A stretch of 64,000 nt of DNA from Ensifer sp. Root278 (GCF_001429285.1 NZ_LMJJ01000043.1:288184-352183), one strand, 5' to 3'; positions 45,333 through 54,572 are shown, numbered from the stretch's first letter. Made by a program: numbers and translations. The notes: generated by a model not told the origin, from the sequence alone.

Positions 45333-45347
45333 GTGATCTGAGATCAC
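45333..45347. promoter_or_regulatory. Palindromic operator candidate before the first PotABCD-type operon
   Basis: GTGATCT-G-AGATCAC is a perfect 7-1-7 palindrome 86 bases before the ATPase start. A weak promoter could overlap it (TTGCGT at 45329-45334, TATACG at 45350-45355, spacing 15). The GntR regulator encoded at the operon end (50706) is a candidate binder; this is inferred. Confidence 0.5.
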
Positions 45348-45433
45348 ACTATACGTTCCAAAAAAATGTCGGAGGACGGACGGTTGCGGCATCGCCATGC
45401 TGCGGCGAGCGCTCGACTTCGTCGGGAGGAAAC

Positions 45434-46534
45434 ATGAAAAACACCACGATATCCGATGACTGTGCGGTCGATATCCGCGCCGTACGCAAAGCCTACGGGG
45501 CGGGGGAGAGCGCCTTCGTCGCGCTCGACAACGCAACCGTCTCGGTTCGGGAAAACGAGTTCTTCACGCTTCTCGGTCCATCCGGCTGCGGCAAGACGAC
45601 GCTGCTGCGCATGATCGCCGGTTTCGACTATCCGACGAGCGGCGAAATCCTGCTCAATGGTTCGGATATCACCAGCCTGCCGCCATTCCAGCGGCCGGTA
45701 AACACCGTCTTCCAGAACTATGCGCTGTTTCCGCATATGACGGTGGCCGAGAACGTGGCTTTCGGCCTGGAAGCGCTCGGCAAGCCCCGCACCGAGGTCA
45801 AGGCGCGGGTGGCGGAAATGCTGCGGCTCGTGCAACTGGAGCATCTGGCCGGGCGCCGCACAAACCAGATGTCGGGCGGCCAGCAGCAGCGTGTCGCGCT
45901 GGCAAGGGCGCTGGCGCCGCAGCCGAAGGTGCTGCTGCTCGACGAGCCGCTATCGGCGCTGGACTACAAGCTGCGCAAGGAGATGCAGTCCGAGTTGAAG
46001 CGGTTGCAGTACGAGACCGGCATCACCTTCATCTTTGTCACCCACGACCAGGAGGAGGCGCTGACCATGTCCGATCGCATCGCGGTGATGTCGGCCGGTC
46101 GCATCCTGCAGATCGGCACCCCGCGCGAGATCTACAACAGGCCGGCGGATCGCTTCGTCGCAAGCTTCATCGGCGAGACGAACTTCCTCACCGGAGCGCT
46201 TCACGGTGTCGCCAACGGTAAGGCAAAGATTACGTTGAAATCCGGCCAATCGGTCGTCGTCAACGCTGCGTCGGACGCGCCGGCATCCGGCGACGTGACC
46301 TTCATCGTCCGGCCCGAGCACGCCAGCGTCGTCGAAGGCTCAGGTGATCTTAGGGGCATAGTCGAGAAGGTCGTTTATTTCGGCACCGATACGCATCTCC
46401 ATCTGCGCCTGAGTGGTGGAGAAGCCTTTACGGTGCGGCAACAGAACGGTTCCGTTTCAGGCAGCGCTGTCGAGGCGGGCCAAGCGGTGGCCGTGGCGAT
46501 TGCCGAGGGAGCAGCACAGGTCGTGAGGGCTTGA
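45434..46534 (+). CDS. ABC transporter ATP-binding protein, spermidine/putrescine type (PotA-like)
   Basis: A 366-residue ATPase: Walker [10 protein letters not shown], signature [17 protein letters not shown], Walker [20 protein letters not shown], and a C-terminal TOBE domain ([13 protein letters not shown]). ATG 45434 follows GGGAGG. First gene of a four-gene importer of the polyamine/opine/thiamine class, followed by two permeases and the binding protein. Confidence 0.94.
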   Translation: MKNTTISDDCAVDIRAVRKAYGAGESAFVALDNATVSVRENEFFTLLGPSGCGKTTLLRMIAGFDYPTSGEILLNGSDITSLPPFQRPVNTVFQNYALFPHMTVAENVAFGLEALGKPRTEVKARVAEMLRLVQLEHLAGRRTNQMSGGQQQRVALARALAPQPKVLLLDEPLSALDYKLRKEMQSELKRLQYETGITFIFVTHDQEEALTMSDRIAVMSAGRILQIGTPREIYNRPADRFVASFIGETNFLTGALHGVANGKAKITLKSGQSVVVNAASDAPASGDVTFIVRPEHASVVEGSGDLRGIVEKVVYFGTDTHLHLRLSGGEAFTVRQQNGSVSGSAVEAGQAVAVAIAEGAAQVVRA

Positions 46535-46539
46535 GACCC

Positions 46540-47460
46540 ATGACCAGCGCCAACGATCTCACGACGAAACTGGAAGCCGTCGACGCGCGCAGACGCTGGC
46601 TTCTTGCCTCGCCCGCATTGCTGACGATCTTTCTCGCGGCCATCGGCCCGCTGTTCATCGTGCTCGCCTATTCGTTCCTGACGCCGGGCGATTACGGCGA
46701 CGTCAAATGGCAGTTCTCACCCGACGCCTGGATCGGCGTGTTCTTCGAGCGCGACATCTTCGATGACACGTTGTCGCTCGCGACCGCCCATGTCGATATC
46801 TTCTGGCGCTCGGTGAAGCTCGCCTTGATCACGACGGTGGCAACGCTCTTCTTCGGCTTTCCGACCGCCTATTTCATGGCGACGCGCAACGAGCGAAGCC
46901 GCGATCTCTGGCAGTTCCTGATCACCATTCCGTTCTGGACCAACCTTCTGATCCGGACGCTCGCGATCCTGCAGATCATCCGCAACGAAGGCATCCTGAA
47001 TACGGCTCTGATCAAGCTCGGCATGATCCAGGAACCCATCCAGATCCTCTTCACCGACACGGCCATCCTGATCGGCATGGTCTATGTCTACCTGCCGCTG
47101 ATGGTGCTGCCGATCTATGCCAGCCTCGAGCGGCTCGATTTCCGCCTGGTCGAAGCGGGCTACGATCTCTACGCCACACGCTGGCGCGTGTTGCGCAAGA
47201 TCATCCTGCCGCTCGCCAAGCCGGGCATCATCGCCGGCTCGATCCTCGTCTTCATCCCGGCGATCGGCGCCTTCGTTTCGCCGAGCGTTCTCGGCGGCGG
47301 CAAGAACATGATGTTCTCCAACCTGATCGAACTGCAGTTCGGCCAGGGGCGGAACTGGCCGCTCGGCTCGGCGCTTTCGATTACCGTGATGATCATCGTG
47401 ATGGCGGCGCTGCTCGTCTACGTGCGCAATAACTCGGCGAAGGATGAACGCCATGCGTAA
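46540..47460 (+). CDS. ABC transporter permease (PotB-like)
   Basis: A 306-residue permease with six helices and the EAA loop (RLVEAGYDLYATRWRVLRKIILPLAKPG). ATG 46540 follows the ATPase stop by 5 bases; TTG 46531 would overlap it. The first 25 residues are hydrophilic and precede LASPALLTIFLAAIGPLFIV. Confidence 0.92.
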   Translation: MTSANDLTTKLEAVDARRRWLLASPALLTIFLAAIGPLFIVLAYSFLTPGDYGDVKWQFSPDAWIGVFFERDIFDDTLSLATAHVDIFWRSVKLALITTVATLFFGFPTAYFMATRNERSRDLWQFLITIPFWTNLLIRTLAILQIIRNEGILNTALIKLGMIQEPIQILFTDTAILIGMVYVYLPLMVLPIYASLERLDFRLVEAGYDLYATRWRVLRKIILPLAKPGIIAGSILVFIPAIGAFVSPSVLGGGKNMMFSNLIELQFGQGRNWPLGSALSITVMIIVMAALLVYVRNNSAKDERHA

Positions 47461-48253
47461 GGGCTTTTCCGTCCGCCATCAGCCCGGCTTCACGGCCATT
47501 GCAATCGCCTGCTTTGCGCTGCTCTACCTGCCGGTCGTCACCTTGGTGGTCTACGCCTTCAACAGCGCGCCTTCGGTGGCGGCCTGGGGTGGCTTCTCGC
47601 TGCACTGGTTTGAGGTCGCCCTGACGAACAGCGACGTCATCGACGCGTCGGTCCGCTCCTTCCAGATCGCGACTGTCGCGGCGACTTTGGCCACCGTCTT
47701 CGCCACCATGGCGGCGCTGGCGACGACGCGGACGCGGCGCTACCGGGGTCAGACCTTCATCTATGCCTTCATCAACCAGCCTCTGATGGTTCCGGAAATC
47801 GTCACGGCGGTTGCGTTGCTCATCATCGTCGCGCAACTGAAGGCCGTCACCGGCTATTCCGGGCTCGGCTACCTGATCGCCGCACATACGGCGTTCTGCA
47901 TCCCCTTTGCCTATCTGCCGATCCGTGCCCGGCTCGAGAACATGGATCTGAGCCTCGAGCGGGCGGCGGCCGATCTCTACGCCAAGCCGCTCTACACGTT
48001 CCGCCGGGTGACGCTGCCCCTGCTCTGGCCGGGCATCCTCGGCGCCTTCATGCTCGCCTTCGTGCTCTCGCTCGACGACGTCGTCATCACCGAATTCGTG
48101 AAGTCCGGCGGCCAGGACACGCTGCCCACCTACATGCTCGGCCAGATCCGCCGCGGCATCACGCCTGAAATGAATGCGATTTCGACGGCCTTCCTGCTGC
48201 TGTCGGTCGTCATCGTCACGCTGTTTTTCGTCGTCAGCCGAAAATGCACCTGA
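47453..48253 (+). CDS. ABC transporter permease (PotC-like)
   Basis: A 266-residue permease with six helices and the EAA loop (SLERAAADLYAKPLYTFRRVTLPLLWPG). ATG 47453 overlaps the previous gene by 8 bases and has AGGA at a suitable distance; ATG 47444 is too close to that site. Pairs with the PotB-like subunit. Confidence 0.92.
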   Translation: MRKGFSVRHQPGFTAIAIACFALLYLPVVTLVVYAFNSAPSVAAWGGFSLHWFEVALTNSDVIDASVRSFQIATVAATLATVFATMAALATTRTRRYRGQTFIYAFINQPLMVPEIVTAVALLIIVAQLKAVTGYSGLGYLIAAHTAFCIPFAYLPIRARLENMDLSLERAAADLYAKPLYTFRRVTLPLLWPGILGAFMLAFVLSLDDVVITEFVKSGGQDTLPTYMLGQIRRGITPEMNAISTAFLLLSVVIVTLFFVVSRKCT

Positions 48254-48272
48254 TCAAAATGGGAGGAACCAA

Positions 48273-49307
48273 ATGATACGTGCAAACCGCATGACCCTTC
48301 TGCTTGCCGCACTCATCGCCTCGACGGGCATTGCGCATGCCGAAGGCGAACTGAACATCTACAACTGGGGCAACTACACCAGCCCGGAGATGGTCAAGAA
48401 GTTCGAGCAGGCGTTCGACGTCAAGGTCACCGTCACCGACTATGACTCGAGTGACACCGCGCTTGCCAAGGCAAGGCAGGGCGGCTCCGGCTATGACGTC
48501 GTCGTCGTCAACCAGGTCTATGTGCCGATCTGGGTGAAGGAAGGGCTCTTGATGGAGCTCGACCCAGGCCAGATGGAGAACTTCAAGAACGTTGCGCCCG
48601 AATGGGTGAATGCCGACTTCGACCCCGGCCGTAAATATACGGTTCCGTGGGCCGTCGGCACCACCGGCGTCGTGGTCAATGGTGACGCCTACAAGGGCGA
48701 TGCCGACAGCTGGAGCATCGTCTTCAATCCGCCGGAAGAACTGAAGGGCAAGGTCAATGTCGTGCCGGAGCTGAACGACGTGATGGCTGCCGCCATCCAG
48801 TATGTCGGCGGCGAACAGTGCACGGCCGACAAGGCGGTGCTGAAGAAGGTCCGCGATGTGCTTGTCAATGCCAAGGCGGACTGGATCGCCATGGAATACA
48901 ACACCATCGAGAAAATGGCGGCCGGCGACTTCAAGGCCACCCTTGCCTGGAACGGCGCCGGCTTCCGCGCGCGGATGAAAAACCCGGCGATCAGCTTCCA
49001 CTACCCCAGGGAAGGCTACGGTGTCTGGAGTGACAACGCGGCGGTGCTGAAGGACGCCAAAAACGTCGACAACGCCAAGCTGTTCATCAACTTCGTCATG
49101 GATCCCGAGAACGCCGCGATGAACTCGGCCTTCCATGGCTATGCCAACGGCATCGCAGGCTCCGAAAAGTTCATGCCCGACACCATGAAGAACGCGCCGG
49201 AAATCGTGATCCCGGCGGAGCGCCGGGAAGGTGGGCAATTGCAGCGCCTCTGCTCGCCGGAGGCGCAAGACCTCTACAAGCGGATCTGGACCGATCTTCG
49301 CAAGTAG
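48273..49307 (+). CDS. ABC transporter substrate-binding protein, spermidine/putrescine type (PotD/PotF-like)
   Basis: A 344-residue periplasmic protein with a signal peptide (MTLLLAALIASTGIAHAEG). It begins with the family hallmark LNIYNWGNYTSPEMVKKFEQ and has SGYDVVVVNQVYVPIWVKEG and VPWAVGTTGVVVN. GGGAGGA precedes the ATG. The ligand may be a polyamine or another cationic or amide compound; the next gene, an amide-hydrolase type, argues for a less usual ligand. Confidence 0.92.
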   Translation: MIRANRMTLLLAALIASTGIAHAEGELNIYNWGNYTSPEMVKKFEQAFDVKVTVTDYDSSDTALAKARQGGSGYDVVVVNQVYVPIWVKEGLLMELDPGQMENFKNVAPEWVNADFDPGRKYTVPWAVGTTGVVVNGDAYKGDADSWSIVFNPPEELKGKVNVVPELNDVMAAAIQYVGGEQCTADKAVLKKVRDVLVNAKADWIAMEYNTIEKMAAGDFKATLAWNGAGFRARMKNPAISFHYPREGYGVWSDNAAVLKDAKNVDNAKLFINFVMDPENAAMNSAFHGYANGIAGSEKFMPDTMKNAPEIVIPAERREGGQLQRLCSPEAQDLYKRIWTDLRK

Positions 49308-49332
49308 GCGCGCTTCAGCCTCTGATTTCAGT

Positions 49333-49353
49333 GCCGGCGGCCCTGTCGCCGGC
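49333..49353. other. Stable hairpin between the binding-protein and hydrolase genes
   Basis: Perfect 7-bp arms GCCGGCG (49333-49339) and CGCCGGC (49347-49353) with a 7-base loop and no T-run. Such hairpins after binding-protein genes often stabilise the upstream mRNA and lower downstream expression. Confidence 0.45.
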
Positions 49354-49446
49354 GCTGCTCGCCAGCGCCGCCATCGCTCCCGCCTGACGGTTCGTCCGGT
49401 GCAGGTGCCGTGCGCTGCGTCGATCCATTCAAGAAAGGACATATCC

Positions 49447-50619
49447 ATGACCGGCAAGACCGCGTTCAGCGAAAGATACGGCTTCCGCCGCGACCAGGTA
49501 ACGCTCGCCAATTGGCGCACGGCGCCCTTCAGCCGTTGGGCGTTCCAGAACGTCGGCGAGCTGGTGCCGAGCGCCCCGGTCGTGGCCGCCTCTACCGCTC
49601 CCACGGAAGAGCTGCGTGATTTGTCGTGGCTGCTTTCGGAGACGGTGTCGCTGCCAAGTGGCGAGAAGCGGATCGGCGACTTTCTTGACGGCTCCTATGC
49701 GGACGCGCTGACGATCATGAAGCGCGGCAAATTCATCGGCGACTGGGTGGCGCCGACCATGAACTTCGGCGAGAAGCACATCGCCTTTTCCATCAGCAAG
49801 TCGATGGTCGCGATCGTCGCCGGCATCCTTGAGGACGAGGGCCTGCTGGACCCGAACGCACCCATTATCGACTACCTTCCGGAAACCGCGGGCTCGGCCT
49901 ATGCGGATGCCACCGTCCGGCATGTGCTCGACATGACGGTCAGTCTCGACATCGAGGAAGCCTATCTCGATCCGGAAAGCGCTTTCGGCCGCTACAGGCG
50001 CGCGATGCTCTGGAACCCTGGTGGCGGCGACGAGGGGCTGTTCGAATTCCTCTGCACGCTGAAGCGGCTGCCGACGCCGCACGGCGAGGTTTTCCGCTAT
50101 CGCTCGCCCAACACCGACCTGCTCGGCATCCTGCTCGAGCGCGTGTCCGGCAGGCGCATCGCCGATCTGATGCGGGAAAAGCTTTGGACGCCGCTTGGCA
50201 CCACCGACGAAATCGCGATCACGGTCGATCGCGAGGGAACCAGTCGCGCTTCGGCTGGAATATCCCTGACGCCACGGGATCTTGCGCGCGTCGGCGAGAT
50301 GATGCGCAACGGCGGCATGGCGCGCGGTCGGCGCGTCCTTTCGGAAAGCTGGGTCGAAGACACGCTCACCAAGGGCAGCCATGAGGCGTGGCAACGCAGC
50401 GATTTTGCGCCGCTGTTCCCGAAGGGGCGCTACCGCAACAAATGGTATCAGACCGGCGAGGGCAGCTTCTGCGGCATCGGCATCCATGGCCAATGGCTCT
50501 TCGTTGATCCCAAAAACGAACTGGTCGTTGTCAGAATGTCGTGCCAGCCGGATCCGGTGATGGAGGCATTTGACTACGACAACATCGCGTTCATGAAGGC
50601 TTTGGGAAAGCTGCTCTGA
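49447..50619 (+). CDS. Serine hydrolase, beta-lactamase/NylB-like family
   Basis: A 390-residue penicillin-recognising-fold hydrolase without signal peptide. Ser115-X-X-Lys118 is in FSISKSMVA, Tyr173 in EEAYLDPES and Tyr218-X-Ser220-X-Asn222 in RYRSPNTDLLG. From memory the 6-aminohexanoate-dimer hydrolase NylB uses Ser112, Lys115, Tyr170 and Tyr215, which agree at a constant offset of 3. It likely cleaves an amide or ester in the cytoplasm. It follows a PotABCD-type importer on the same strand and precedes a GntR gene, so it may process the imported compound. Confidence 0.88.
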   Translation: MTGKTAFSERYGFRRDQVTLANWRTAPFSRWAFQNVGELVPSAPVVAASTAPTEELRDLSWLLSETVSLPSGEKRIGDFLDGSYADALTIMKRGKFIGDWVAPTMNFGEKHIAFSISKSMVAIVAGILEDEGLLDPNAPIIDYLPETAGSAYADATVRHVLDMTVSLDIEEAYLDPESAFGRYRRAMLWNPGGGDEGLFEFLCTLKRLPTPHGEVFRYRSPNTDLLGILLERVSGRRIADLMREKLWTPLGTTDEIAITVDREGTSRASAGISLTPRDLARVGEMMRNGGMARGRRVLSESWVEDTLTKGSHEAWQRSDFAPLFPKGRYRNKWYQTGEGSFCGIGIHGQWLFVDPKNELVVVRMSCQPDPVMEAFDYDNIAFMKALGKLL

Positions 50620-50705
50620 CGCGCCTCGAGCATCCGGAAGGTCTTGCGCTGATGTCGCGGAATCTCCTACCAAGATAAACTCTCTCTTTTAGCGCTGCGC
50701 TCCCA

Positions 50706-51443
50706 ATGCAGCCCCAGGTTTCGAGCATGGCGACGAAGAAGACACCAAAAATCACCAGCATCGAAACACCGGTTCCGATGTATGAGCAGGTCTATCAGCA
50801 GATCGTGCAGGCGTTGATGGCCGGGCATTTCGAACCGGGCCAGAAGCTCACCTATCGCAAGGTTGCCGAGCAGTTCGGGACGAGCCCGATGCCGGTGCGC
50901 ACCGCCTTTCAGCGGCTGCAGGCATTGAAGGGCCTCGAACTTCTGCCGAACGGCAGCGTCGAGGTGCCGCTCTTGACCGTCAAATCCTTCGTCAGCCTGA
51001 CGGAGGCGCGCATCGCCATCGAAGGCACGGCAACGGAACTCGCGGCGAGCCGCCTCAACGGCAACAACCTGCGCACCGTGCGCCACCACTGCAATCAGCG
51101 TACTGCAGCGGCGAAGGCGGGTGACATCGACCGCTATCTGCAGGCGAACTTCGACTTCAAGTTCTCGATCTACCGCCACTGCGGCAACGAGCACCTGATC
51201 TACATCATCGAAATGCTCTGGCTCCAGGCGGGACCGTTTTTGCGCAAGCTCGTCGAGGGAACGCCGTTTACCGCGACCGAAGTGCTGGACGTCGATTTTC
51301 ACGACAAGATCGTAGCGGCTCTCGAGGCGAAAGACCCGCAGCGGGCACGCGAGGCCGTTGCCCACGATATCCGCGATGCCGCAGACTACATGCTCAAATA
51401 CGCGAGGTTCCTCTCGGACGAGGACGTACGGCCGGCCACATAA
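50706..51443 (+). CDS. GntR family regulator (FadR/FCD subfamily)
   Basis: A 245-residue regulator: winged helix-turn-helix (PMYEQVYQQIVQALMAGHFEPGQKL region; RKVAEQFGTSPMPVRTAFQRL) and a C-terminal all-helical FCD ligand domain (FVSLTEARIAIEGTATELAA; NFDFKFSIYRHCGNEHLIYIIEMLW). ATG 50727 is an alternative start; neither has a strong ribosome site. Its place after the importer and hydrolase suggests it controls them. Confidence 0.92.
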   Translation: MQPQVSSMATKKTPKITSIETPVPMYEQVYQQIVQALMAGHFEPGQKLTYRKVAEQFGTSPMPVRTAFQRLQALKGLELLPNGSVEVPLLTVKSFVSLTEARIAIEGTATELAASRLNGNNLRTVRHHCNQRTAAAKAGDIDRYLQANFDFKFSIYRHCGNEHLIYIIEMLWLQAGPFLRKLVEGTPFTATEVLDVDFHDKIVAALEAKDPQRAREAVAHDIRDAADYMLKYARFLSDEDVRPAT

Positions 51444-51479
51444 ACGGACTGGATTTCGTTCACGCCTGCCCTAGCTTAG

Positions 51480-51493
51480 TGCATGAAAATGCA
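51480..51493. promoter_or_regulatory. LysR-type operator candidate
   Basis: TGCAT-GAAA-ATGCA is a perfect 5-4-5 inverted repeat 50 bases before the LysR start. It contains the T-N11/12-A layout of LysR boxes. Probably autoregulatory. Confidence 0.5.
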
Positions 51494-51543
51494 TAATAAT
51501 CGCGCTTCACTTGGATCTTTATCAAGGTAAGGGCGGACCTTGC

Positions 51544-52482
51544 ATGGCTTTGGACTCGTTGGATGTGAGGCTGCTGCGCATCTACGTCACGATCGTGGAG
51601 GCGGGCGGTTTTGCGGCTGCGCAGGGAGAGCTCAATCTCTCGCTCTCGACGATTTCCAACCATATCTCCGCGCTGGAGAGCCGGCTCGGCCTAACGCTCT
51701 GCCAGCGCGGCCGGTCCGGCTTTCGCCTCACGGAAGAAGGGCGCGCCGTCTACGAGGAGGCCAAGCGCCTCTTCGGCTCGATCGACCAGTTCGACATCCG
51801 CATGAAGGGGTTGCAGCATCAGTTGAACGGTACGCTCTCCGTCGGCCTCATCGACAACACGCTGTCTGACCCGTCTTCCCGTCTCAACCGCGTCTTTGCC
51901 CGGATGACGGACGAGGCACCGGAAGTGGCGCTTTCGATCGTCACGCGGCCGCCGCATGAACTGCTGCGCGATGTGATAACAGGAGAGCTCCACATCGCGA
52001 TCGCCAGTTTTCCGCGCACGACGCTGGGGCTGGAATATGTCGATCTCTACGAGGAGACGCAACGCTTCTATTGCGGCGCGGAGCACCCGTTGTTTTCCCG
52101 TGACGACAGCGAGATCGAGATCGACGATATCCGGTCCTACAATCTGATCGGCCGCTCCTACTGGAACGCCCGTGACCTCAAGATTTTCTCGATCGCCAAT
52201 CCGCGCGCGACGGTCAGCGACATGGAAGCAGAGGCGCGGCTGATCCTCTCCGGTCGCTACCTCGGCTATCTGCCCGACCATTTCGCCAGCCGTTATGTGA
52301 ACGAGGGTTTGCTGCGGCCGATCCGCCCGGATCTCTTCAGCTACAAGGCGCCGTTCCAGGCGGCCTTCGACAAGACGCGTGCAAAGTCGGGTCTGATCCC
52401 GTTTTTCGTGAAGCTGCTCGTTAGTGAATTCGGCGTTTCGCAGACCGGACGAGGCGCGTCTCGTTTGCGTGCAGGTCGATAA
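51544..52482 (+). CDS. LysR family transcriptional regulator
   Basis: A 312-residue LysR regulator with an N-terminal helix-turn-helix (LDVRLLRIYVTIVEAGGFAAAQ; STISNHISALESRLG) and a C-terminal effector domain (GTLSVGLIDNTLS ... YLGYLPDHFAS). ATG 51544 (MALDSLD) is chosen by alignment of the helix-turn-helix to the usual position. No divergent target gene is adjacent, so the target is not clear; the polyamine-type genes on either side are candidates. Confidence 0.93.
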   Translation: MALDSLDVRLLRIYVTIVEAGGFAAAQGELNLSLSTISNHISALESRLGLTLCQRGRSGFRLTEEGRAVYEEAKRLFGSIDQFDIRMKGLQHQLNGTLSVGLIDNTLSDPSSRLNRVFARMTDEAPEVALSIVTRPPHELLRDVITGELHIAIASFPRTTLGLEYVDLYEETQRFYCGAEHPLFSRDDSEIEIDDIRSYNLIGRSYWNARDLKIFSIANPRATVSDMEAEARLILSGRYLGYLPDHFASRYVNEGLLRPIRPDLFSYKAPFQAAFDKTRAKSGLIPFFVKLLVSEFGVSQTGRGASRLRAGR

Positions 52483-52521
52483 GCCCTTCAATCCTGACCG
52501 GCCCAGTGCCAGCTCGCGAAA

Positions 52522-52557
52522 ACAAAGGCAGGGCCGGTATCTCGGCTCTGCCTTTGT
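52522..52557 (-). terminator. Terminator of the oxidoreductase operon
   Basis: A 15-bp stem: ACAAAGGCAG (52522-52531), one G-T wobble, GCCG, loop, CGGC and CTGCCTTTGT ending at 52557. On the minus strand it runs into TTTGTTTTC, which fits a terminator for the oxidoreductase gene that ends at 52588; it may also stop the convergent LysR transcript. Confidence 0.75.
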
Positions 52558-52587
52558 CAAACGATAGGTGCCTTTTGGCGAGAGGCG

Positions 52588-53982
52588 TCAGCTTAGAGGG
52601 AAACCCATCGCCGAAACCATTTTCAGCCAGGGCTTGCGCCAGCCGCCGGACTTGTCCGCCGTATCGAGCGCATACATGGTGACCTGCGCACCGAGCCAGC
52701 GGAACGGTTCCGGCGGAATAGCGTTCGGCAGGCTGGTGGCGAAATCCAGCCGGCTCTCCGGCGTCTTCGAACCGTCGAGAATGTCGAGCGCGATACGCGC
52801 GCCGAAGCGGGAGGCCGAAACGCCGAAACCGGAATAGCCGCCTGCATAGACGACCTTCTCGCCGTAGTAGCGCTGGAAGTGCACCGCCATGCGGGTACTG
52901 AGATCGATCGGCCCGCTCCAGGCATGGGTGAAGCGCAGGCCTTCGAGCTGCGGGAACGTGTCGAAGAAGGCGGATGCCAGGGGCTTGTAGGTTTCGAGTT
53001 CCTTGTCGACCGAAGGGAAGGGGTTGCCGGCAAAGGCGTAAGCCAGACGACCGCCGAAGATGATCCGGTTGTCCTTGGTGAGCCGCATGTAGTTCATCTG
53101 CGTGCGGGTGTCGTAGACGCCCTGACGGTGGCTCCAGCCGATCGACGCCATACGCTCTGCTGACAGGGGCTCCGTTGCCAGCACCCGGTCGCGAACGGCG
53201 ACGACCCGGTGCTTGATCTTTTTGTGGCCCGAGGCAAAGGCATTGGTGGCGAGAAGAACCTTGGGCGCGGTGACGCTGCCCGAAGGCGTCGTAGCCTTCA
53301 TCCGGTCGCCAAGATCTTCAAGGCCGGTCAGTTCGGTGTTCTCGAAGATCTCAACGCCGAGGGTGAGCGCAACCCGCTTCAGCCCGAAGGCAAGCAGCGC
53401 CGGATGCACCGTGCCGCAGATGTGCTTCGACCAGACACCGGCCTTGTAGCGTGGCGAATTGATTTCGCTGCGGACGGCGCCCTGGTCGAGGAAGACGGCC
53501 TGGTGGCCATATTTGAGATGGAGTTCGTGCTCTTCGTGCAGCGCTTCGATATGGGCATCGTCGACGGCTACTGTCAGCTCTCCACCCCATTCGGCGTGAC
53601 AGTCGACGGCGTGTTCCTCGAGGGTCTGCAGGAAGCCGTGCATGTTTTCCTGGCCAAGCCGCTCGAGCGCGGCGATGTCCTTGGGGAAGATGCGCACGGC
53701 ATTCGAAAGTCCGTGCATGACCGACGTCGAGACGACGCCGCCCGGCCGGCCCGAAGCGCCGTTGGCGACCGAACCCTTTTCGATCAGCACGACGTCGATT
53801 TCGGGCTGGCGCTGTTTCGCCTGGATGGCTCCCCACAACCCGGTAAAGCCGCCGCCGACGACGAGCAGGTCAGCCTTCAGATGGCGCGTCAGTCGCTCTC
53901 GCGGCTCGGGCGCGTCCGGCCGGTCGAGCCAGAAGGGCGTCATCGTCACATCTGCAAGGGCTTTGCTTCTTACCTTGGTCAT
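52588..53982 (-). CDS. FAD-dependent oxidoreductase (DadA/PuuB-like amine or amino acid oxidase)
   Basis: A 464-residue DAO-superfamily flavoprotein. The dinucleotide motif is LLVVGGGFTGLWGAIQA with the acidic strand end VVLIEKG. The flavin domain closes with VVYAGGYSGFGVSASRFGA. The LDRPDAPEPRE start and TPFWLD element are typical of gamma-glutamylputrescine oxidase-like and D-amino acid dehydrogenase-like proteins. It would oxidise a C-N bond of the compound brought in by the adjoining importer. Translated after the cupin gene (14 bases apart) on the same strand. Confidence 0.9.
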   Translation of the reverse strand: MTKVRSKALADVTMTPFWLDRPDAPEPRERLTRHLKADLLVVGGGFTGLWGAIQAKQRQPEIDVVLIEKGSVANGASGRPGGVVSTSVMHGLSNAVRIFPKDIAALERLGQENMHGFLQTLEEHAVDCHAEWGGELTVAVDDAHIEALHEEHELHLKYGHQAVFLDQGAVRSEINSPRYKAGVWSKHICGTVHPALLAFGLKRVALTLGVEIFENTELTGLEDLGDRMKATTPSGSVTAPKVLLATNAFASGHKKIKHRVVAVRDRVLATEPLSAERMASIGWSHRQGVYDTRTQMNYMRLTKDNRIIFGGRLAYAFAGNPFPSVDKELETYKPLASAFFDTFPQLEGLRFTHAWSGPIDLSTRMAVHFQRYYGEKVVYAGGYSGFGVSASRFGARIALDILDGSKTPESRLDFATSLPNAIPPEPFRWLGAQVTMYALDTADKSGGWRKPWLKMVSAMGFPLS

Positions 53983-53996
53983 GGAGACGCCTCACA

Positions 53997-54374
53997 TCAC
54001 TTCGCGGCTGGTGCGGTGTAGAGGACGTAGACCTTGCGCATCGTCTCGAGCACTTCGAAACGCACCTCGACGCCGGCAGGCAGGACATAGCTTTCGCCGG
54101 CCTCGAAGGTCTCGATGGAACCGTCCGGGTTGGTGATTGCGACCTTGCCCGAGAGGATCACACTGTATTCGCTGCCATCGGGGTAGGAGAGCATTTCCGC
54201 GTAGGGCGTCGACTGCCAGGTGCCGATCACGACGGCTTTGTCGGGGCTTTCGAAATGAACATCGCCGAGTTCGTCTGCAAAACCGGACAGGATCGCCTCC
54301 GGCGGGACGACGCTGCATTTTTCAAGCTCGCGCAGGCCGACACCGTTGCGCCCGAGTTTGATGACCTTCGACAT
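53997..54374 (-). CDS. Cupin domain protein
   Basis: A 125-residue small cupin (DUF861-like): AVVIGTWQSTPYAEMLSYPDGSEYSVILSGKVAI region followed by FEAGESYVLPAGVEVRFEVLE. The metal-binding histidines of enzymatic cupins are mostly replaced, so a sensory or ligand-binding role is more likely. ATG 54374 follows GGAG. First gene of a two-gene unit with the FAD oxidoreductase; small cupins of this type often go with such oxidases in polyamine clusters. Confidence 0.85.
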   Translation of the reverse strand: MSKVIKLGRNGVGLRELEKCSVVPPEAILSGFADELGDVHFESPDKAVVIGTWQSTPYAEMLSYPDGSEYSVILSGKVAITNPDGSIETFEAGESYVLPAGVEVRFEVLETMRKVYVLYTAPAAK

Positions 54375-54523
54375 GTTCACTCCAGTTCAGAAAGACGAGC
54401 GGCAAGTACATCGGCCGCCCTTCAAGGTTTCGTTGCTTTATTTTCGCGCAAAGCAGCCTGGTGCCTGAGACCAATGTGTCGTCTCGACAGTCACATGCCG
54501 TCTTGCGTGCCGCCGATCTACTA

Positions 54524-54542
54524 TGGGGCTTGCCCCATTTTT
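54524..54542 (+). terminator. Terminator-like hairpin in the luxR leader region
   Basis: TGGGG-CTTG-CCCCA (54524-54537) followed by five T. No gene precedes it on this strand, so it may be an attenuator in a long luxR leader or act as an operator. The ATG of luxR is 217 bases downstream. Confidence 0.4.
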
Positions 54543-54572
54543 CTAGGCGCCCGGGTCAATGTCCGGAATACG

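Larger units (their letters stand above)
44963..45433. other. Intergenic region upstream of the first polyamine-type operon
   Basis: No gene seen. Besides the hairpin at 45045 it contains CGAAAAC-GA-GTTTTCG (45172-45187), then an AT-rich stretch with the perfect palindrome TGATTT-T-AAATCA (45257-45269), and a further palindrome at 45333. The last 180 bases are the likely promoter-operator region of the ABC operon that starts at 45434. Confidence 0.5.

Noticed and set aside
48234-49604. Minus-strand frame opposite the first polyamine binding protein
   Set aside because: Shadow of a well-defined binding-protein gene with signal peptide and ribosome site.
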